In this document: piece by piece, positions 13,638-17,664 of the stretch
How positions within the stretch are numbered: position 1 is the stretch's first letter
Layout: each line of letters starts with the position of its first letter
Assembly: GCA_016870675.1 (NCBI GenBank)
Contig: VGAU01000006.1
Location: 1-17,664 of the forward strand
Source of the DNA: Actinomycetota bacterium
Lineage (GTDB): Bacteria > Actinomycetota > Humimicrobiia > Humimicrobiales > Humimicrobiaceae
Length of the DNA stretch: 17,664 nucleotides
Direction: 5' to 3'
Program-made: the position numbers and the translations under genes
The notes under the pieces: model-generated
Database searches by the model: none
What the model was told of the DNA's origin: nothing
Seen by the model: only the letters and a program-made list of their open reading frames with translations

Positions 13638-16178
13638 TCAACAGTTCCAGCCTTCTGTTCTAACAATAATGTCACCATCGGTGAAATCTTCCGGGACCAT
13701 AGCTTTTATCTGAACTGATTCAGATGGAAATAGTGAGACACAGTTATCGCTCCAGAAAACCGGGGCAATAATCTTGTTTGTATTTTTGTTATATAATTTG
13801 ATCCAGATAAAAAAGGCCAGATATTCACCTGAATTTGCGATTGTTACAGTTACATAATAAGTATTATTTATCTTTTCCACATTTAAAACAGCATCTATAT
13901 GTGCCCGGGGTATTTTTCTTATCAAACTCATGTCTGCGTGAGTTTTAAGGGGAGAATAATACCAGAAATATTCACCTGTAAAAATATCCTTATTTGTCGT
14001 CAACCAGTATAATTGTGTGCTCTTTACAATTTGGTTCTTTTCGATACTGAGTTTTAAAAAATAGACTGCTGAGAGATCATCAATCGTGGGTAAAGTAAAA
14101 ATTTTCTCCCTCTTTTCCTTTTCGATGTTGATTGTTAAATCTGTAGATAGTTTTTCTGTCAAATCAGAGTTGTAGATTTTAATGAAAACTTTTGAGTCTG
14201 GATAACTTTTTAGCTCATTATTAATAATCCAGATTGAATGATCGTCATATGAATATTGAATATGTAAAGGTTCACAGGCCTTTTTTGTACCGAAAAATGC
14301 GCCTGTTGGATTTAGAAAATAATCATATAATTGCCAGATAAGACTTGGCCAGGGACTATTATGCATCCAGCCGATAATACCTGTTGCTTTCGGAAAATTT
14401 CGGTTATGTGCTTCATACATTGCTCTCCAGCTTTCATATCCCAGAACCTGGGCTGTTTTCAAATAGTCGGACAGATCTTTTGGTTGACCGTAGCGTTTTG
14501 AAATTGCTTCATCAATTTTTTTAGTATTATTAAACTCGTCTCCGACTCCGGCATGATGATTCCATGCCTCGCTTCCAACATACAATTGATCCCTGGGAAG
14601 CATCTTTTCTATACTTTCCATTATGGGAATACAGACATCCGGACAGGTTTCAGTGTTAAAGCGCTCCGCATACCCCTGTCTTTCCTGATCATACCAGTAT
14701 ATCGGAGGCACATACGAATAAGGACCGGTCATCTTGACCCCGGTAACACCTGTAAGTTTTGATTGTTTATGTGATGCACTTGAAATTCTTGGCAAATTAT
14801 TATAGGTTTCCTGTAAAACTTCCAGATAGACTCGTTCCACATTTTCAGGAGGCGGAAAATCGCTCCCATAAAACCAGGCAGCAAATGAGGGATGATTCCG
14901 TAAACGCAAAATCTGAGATCTCTCAGATTCTCTAGCGACATCAATATCACCATATTTCCAGATATCCCATTTTTCAAAATGATTACAGCAAGGCCAGCCG
15001 GCAAGCACCAGTATACCTTTTTGATCGCATAGATCCCAGAAATAGTCAGTAGCCAATTTCCCTTCCAGGCGTACTGCATTCATATTTAAATTAATGAGAA
15101 AATCAATATCAATTTCATCCTGTCTCTTTGATTGACGTAACATTAAATCGGGGGACCATGCAGTTCCCCGGATTAGTAATTCTTTACCATTAATGAGAAA
15201 TAATCGTGCTTCATGCTCGTTAGTGACTGTCTTAATTTCGCGAATTCCAAAAGTAATGTTTGTGCTGTCTGAAATATTATCTTTTGTTTTTAAAATCATT
15301 CTGAGTTTGTACAATTCCGGTTTCCCTAACTGATATGGCCACCATAAGCTGGGATTTCTTATTTTTAATTGGGGGAATTCATGGTGAGTGAAAATGAGTT
15401 TGTTTGTAGATAGTGGGTCGACTGTAATGTGTTTCTTAAACGTTATATTTTCTATGGTGCATTCGATTTCTGCCTCTATTGTGTGATCCTGAGTATTAAC
15501 TATCTCAGTTTCAATCGTCAGTTCTGCTTCATCCAGTGTAGTGGTATTGAGCTGGGTGTGGACAAATGTATTTTTTAAAGCAACCGGTCCAGAAGAATAT
15601 AAAATTATAGGCTGCCAGATCCCCATGTTATCATCCGGCATGCCTGGCGCCCAGTCAATAAAAGTTATTGCCAGATCATCGGGTTCCGGTGAAAAGACTT
15701 CAACAGCCATGGCATTTTTTTTACCAACCAGCACAAAATGAGTGATATCAAAATCATACAGTCTAAAGGTTCCGTTCACATAATCGGTACTGGCAATTCT
15801 TTTACCATTGAGCCAGATATTTGCAGAATAATTAATTCCGCTAAAGTTAAGCCAGATTCGTTGCCCCTCCAGGGAACTATCTAAAACGAATTCAGTTCTG
15901 TACCACCAGGATTTTCTAAAGGGACTATCTTCTGGCTTGTATTGTAGTGAAAAATTAGTATCCCGGTTTTTCTTGTAACCGGGAATTTTTAACAAATTTA
16001 GTCCAAAATAAGGGTCATCATAGATTTTGTTATCTACCAGGGCTGCAATGACCGTATTTGGAATACTTGTGGGATACCATTTATCATGTACATAACCCGG
16101 TGCTGATATGGTTTCTCCATAGTCATTTATATCTTTTGAGCAAATTAAAAACCAATTATCACTTAATGCCTGCTTCAT
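13638..16178 (-). CDS. GH2 exo-beta-D-glucosaminidase-like enzyme (CsxA family)
   Basis: This protein of about 846 residues should release GlcN from the non-reducing end of chitosan oligosaccharides. It has the GH2 order: an N-terminal jelly-roll (about 1-195, ending DWAPGMPDDNMGIWQ), an Ig-like domain, the TIM barrel (about 318-600) and C-terminal beta domains. Barrel motifs match what I remember of the Amycolatopsis CsxA subfamily: GTAWSPDLMLRQ, RLEGKLATDYFWDL, GWPCC, FYGSD, GVKMTGPYSYVPP and RFNTE. In that subfamily the acid/base is Asp and the nucleophile Glu; here D440 (GSD) and E510 (FNTE) are 70 residues apart, against about 72 in CsxA. No signal peptide is seen, so it probably acts in the cytoplasm on imported oligomers, unlike secreted CsxA, and it is shorter at the C-terminus. 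ATG 16178 is favoured over the GTG just before it because GGGGA lies 7 nt upstream. Beta-mannosidase is the main alternative. Confidence 0.88.
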   Translation of the reverse strand: MKQALSDNWFLICSKDINDYGETISAPGYVHDKWYPTSIPNTVIAALVDNKIYDDPYFGLNLLKIPGYKKNRDTNFSLQYKPEDSPFRKSWWYRTEFVLDSSLEGQRIWLNFSGINYSANIWLNGKRIASTDYVNGTFRLYDFDITHFVLVGKKNAMAVEVFSPEPDDLAITFIDWAPGMPDDNMGIWQPIILYSSGPVALKNTFVHTQLNTTTLDEAELTIETEIVNTQDHTIEAEIECTIENITFKKHITVDPLSTNKLIFTHHEFPQLKIRNPSLWWPYQLGKPELYKLRMILKTKDNISDSTNITFGIREIKTVTNEHEARLFLINGKELLIRGTAWSPDLMLRQSKRQDEIDIDFLINLNMNAVRLEGKLATDYFWDLCDQKGILVLAGWPCCNHFEKWDIWKYGDIDVARESERSQILRLRNHPSFAAWFYGSDFPPPENVERVYLEVLQETYNNLPRISSASHKQSKLTGVTGVKMTGPYSYVPPIYWYDQERQGYAERFNTETCPDVCIPIMESIEKMLPRDQLYVGSEAWNHHAGVGDEFNNTKKIDEAISKRYGQPKDLSDYLKTAQVLGYESWRAMYEAHNRNFPKATGIIGWMHNSPWPSLIWQLYDYFLNPTGAFFGTKKACEPLHIQYSYDDHSIWIINNELKSYPDSKVFIKIYNSDLTEKLSTDLTINIEKEKREKIFTLPTIDDLSAVYFLKLSIEKNQIVKSTQLYWLTTNKDIFTGEYFWYYSPLKTHADMSLIRKIPRAHIDAVLNVEKINNTYYVTVTIANSGEYLAFFIWIKLYNKNTNKIIAPVFWSDNCVSLFPSESVQIKAMVPEDFTDGDIIVRTEGWNC

Positions 16179-16249
16179 CACTCTGTCCCCGCATATTTAA
16201 AATTACTTTTTATGGTGAGATAATTTAAGTTCATCTATAATATTTATTT

Positions 16250-16390
16250 TCACGTAAAAACAAACATAGGCACCTGTTCTGCTGTTAAACCTCCCGGTGG
16301 ATTGGGTGATGCGTCTCTTTTATCTGTACCAAAACAGTGCAGAAAAGAAGAAGGCACTAAAGAAAAAGATGTTATTAAAACCTTACTCAT
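16250..16390 (-). pseudogene. Truncated polysaccharide (chitin-type) deacetylase N-terminus
   Basis: A 46-codon frame starts at ATG 16390, with AAGGAAG about 9 nt upstream, and stops at 16252-16250. It reads MSKVLITSFSLVPSSFLHCF, then a short linker, then NPPGGLTAEQVPMFVFT before the stop. As I remember it, PPGGLxxEQVPMFV immediately precedes the first catalytic strand (xxxFDD) in a group of secreted polysaccharide/chitin deacetylases. Here the frame stops exactly where that strand should begin, and no NodB motifs follow in any minus frame before the GH2 gene 68 nt away. The leader has hydrophobic character but a poor cleavage or lipobox site. I read it as a deletion remnant whose catalytic domain was lost, leaving its promoter-proximal end before the GH2 gene. 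A translated small peptide is possible but less likely. Confidence 0.6.
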
Positions 16391-16517
16391 AACTAGAATC
16401 TTCCTTTATAAATATCTCTTTTTATCTTTTCAACCAATAATGTTTTCCAAATTCCTTCAACCGAAAATACCGTCTTTATCTTATTCAATTAAAACACTGT
16501 ATTTTATTTCTTATTCT

Positions 16518-16928
16518 TCATATATTGCCTTGCCTGATACATAAAAGAGCACCATTTTTAATCCAGTCTACCGACTTTCCAATACTGAGGGCTGCCTCTC
16601 CGAACCATTTTATTATATAAGGTTCGGAATTGTCCCAGATATTATAAATACCAGTCTCTTTGTCTTCCCTCAAGAAACCTTTTAGTGGTTTTTCCAGCTT
16701 GCGGCGGCAATTTTCCAGTAATTTATTAATAATCCTATTTACGGTATAAAACCTTATTCCTTTTGCAAAATCACCGGTAAGTTCAACCAGTTCCCTGTAA
16801 CCATTCTCTCTCTCGTTACCATTCATACTAAATGTTTTTATAATATCCCCGGTGGTTATAATAAAGGGATAGCATTCTTTTCCCAGCGTATATCTTCTCC
16901 CAACAGGTTCTGTCTTTATTTTAATCAT
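16518..16928 (-). CDS. Unrecognised 136-residue protein
   Basis: This open frame runs from ATG 16928 to a stop at 16518. I do not recognise the family. It is basic, without a signal peptide or membrane segment. Visible stretches are TLGKECYPFIITTGDIIKTF, IRFYTVNRIINKLLENCRRK and PYIIKWFGEAALSIGKSVDW. The middle looks helical and amphipathic. It has no metal or nucleotide motif. No Shine-Dalgarno is visible before ATG 16928, and an internal Met at residue 35 is an alternative start. It lies 50 nt after the GlcD-type gene and 127 nt before the deacetylase relic. It could be a small accessory gene, a fragment of a larger gene, or non-coding; the boundary position next to a relic favours decay. 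Confidence 0.4.
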   Translation of the reverse strand: MIKIKTEPVGRRYTLGKECYPFIITTGDIIKTFSMNGNERENGYRELVELTGDFAKGIRFYTVNRIINKLLENCRRKLEKPLKGFLREDKETGIYNIWDNSEPYIIKWFGEAALSIGKSVDWIKNGALLCIRQGNI

Positions 16929-16978
16929 TTTCTTTTAGATGATTTATATTATTTTAAAAATTTTTAAAAATATTTCTT

Positions 16979-17664
16979 CTATTTTACATCAAATATCTTA
17001 CCAGGGTTCATAATATTATTAGGGTCAAAAGCTTTTTTAATTCTACGCATCAAATCTATTTCAGCCGGACTGCTTACAATTCCCATAAAATCTTTTCGCT
17101 TAGAACCAATACCATGTTCACCACTGAGTGTACCTCCAAGCTTTTTAGTTGCCTGATATAAATCTTCTAAGGCTTTGACTTCTATATCATACCACTCTTC
17201 CATATTACTTTCAGGGTTCTTTACTAAGGTCGCGTGTAAGTTGCCATCACCAGCATGACCATAACAGGGGATTTTGATATTGTATTTTTTAGAAATCCTA
17301 TCAAGCTCTGGCATCAAATCGGGGATAGCTGATATTGGAACCACAATATCTTCTAGACTCTGATGGGGACTTACAACCATAAAAGCTTCAGCAATATTTC
17401 GCCTTACGCTCCAGATCCTTTCCTGAGTAGTATAGTTATCTGCTACGTAGACTTCTATTGCACCATTCTTAAGGCACAGCTCACCAATAGCTTCAGAATC
17501 ATCATTGACTAAATCTTCACGATTGCCATCAACTTCTATTATTAACATCGCACCTGAGCTTTGGTATGGTAAGTGTTCATTTAAATATTGACATGACGCT
17601 TGCACAGACAGCTTATCCATAAATTCTACAGAAGTGGGGATAATTTTTTCTTCAGTCATAATCT
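16979..17664 (-). CDS. glcD: FAD-linked oxidase, GlcD-type, C-terminal part (cut by right edge)
   Basis: This is the last 226 or so residues of a glycolate/D-lactate oxidase-type flavoprotein; the N-terminal FAD-binding PCMH domain lies beyond the right edge. The frame is open to the edge, so the internal Met at 17659 is not taken as the start. Visible family features are VEFMDKLS near the cap-domain start, VRRNIAEAF, EDIVVPISAIPDL, the metal-binding YGHAGDGNLHATLV, GGTLSGEHGIGSKR and the C-terminal DPNNIMNPGKIFD. Such enzymes oxidise 2-hydroxy acids (glycolate, lactate) in the cytoplasm and usually pair with an Fe-S subunit. It ends 50 nt before the small unknown gene and appears unrelated to the sugar cluster, marking its boundary. 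Confidence 0.93.
   Translation of the reverse strand, partial: IMTEEKIIPTSVEFMDKLSVQASCQYLNEHLPYQSSGAMLIIEVDGNREDLVNDDSEAIGELCLKNGAIEVYVADNYTTQERIWSVRRNIAEAFMVVSPHQSLEDIVVPISAIPDLMPELDRISKKYNIKIPCYGHAGDGNLHATLVKNPESNMEEWYDIEVKALEDLYQATKKLGGTLSGEHGIGSKRKDFMGIVSSPAEIDLMRRIKKAFDPNNIMNPGKIFDVK

Noticed and set aside
14729..15079. 116-residue minus-strand frame inside the GH2 gene
   Set aside because: It overlaps the catalytic barrel in another frame. The GH2 frame carries all conserved motifs, so this is a shadow.
16302..16544. 80-residue plus-strand frame
   Set aside because: It is opposite the deacetylase relic and part of the small ORF, with low-complexity hydrophobic content and no ribosome-binding site. 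The minus-strand reading has a recognisable PPGGLTAEQVP motif.
1..17664. tRNA, rRNA, CRISPR arrays, insertion sequences with transposase, phage genes
   Set aside because: None was seen on either strand. Repeats found are only those listed.

Overview
The window is AT-rich. Every gene that I can support lies on the minus strand, so the layout below runs from high to low coordinates. The low GC, the lipoproteins with long Glu/Ala-rich linkers, and a gene set for oligosaccharide uptake without any respiratory genes suggest an anaerobic, sugar-fermenting bacterium. The linker style resembles Atribacterota proteins that I remember, but Halanaerobiales, Thermotogota or Spirochaetota cannot be excluded from sequence alone.

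The right edge holds the C-terminal half of a GlcD-type FAD-linked oxidase (16979-17664) and a small unrecognised ORF (16518-16928). From there leftward the window reads as a catabolic island for amino-sugar oligosaccharides, of the chitin/chitosan type. A truncated polysaccharide-deacetylase relic (16250-16390) precedes a GH2 protein very like exo-beta-D-glucosaminidases (13638-16178). Two parallel modules follow. Module 2 is a ROK regulator without a zinc site (11989-13254), a solute-binding lipoprotein (10316-11653), MalF- and MalG-type permeases (9232-10167, 8348-9187) and a BadF/NAGK-type amino-sugar kinase (7321-8271). Module 1 is a ROK regulator with a zinc site (5808-7016), a solute-binding lipoprotein (3971-5374), a MalF-type permease broken by a frameshift (3008-3885), a MalG-type permease (2147-3004) and a GH3 NagZ-type beta-N-acetylglucosaminidase (443-2032). 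The start of another ROK-like protein runs off the left edge (1-384).

Inferred scheme: the two CUT1 importers bring GlcNAc- or GlcN-containing oligosaccharides into the cell. The GH3 enzyme releases GlcNAc and the GH2 enzyme releases GlcN; both lack a visible signal peptide and so probably act in the cytoplasm. The kinase phosphorylates the amino sugar, and the ROK proteins sense a sugar or sugar phosphate. No ABC ATPase, NagA or NagB is present, so these must be supplied from elsewhere.

The most unusual content is regulatory. Both solute-binding-protein genes carry the same roughly 150-nt leader cassette. It consists of a strong Shine-Dalgarno with a tiny ORF beginning MVKE, a stem-loop with a conserved foot and divergent interior, a perfect TTTACTTA-N-TAAGTAAA palindrome, and near-identical ribosome-binding and signal-peptide sequence. 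Related palindromes lie near the regulator-1 promoter and upstream of module 1. Each binding-protein/permease junction carries a strong perfect hairpin. The ROK-2 promoter overlaps its own inverted repeat.
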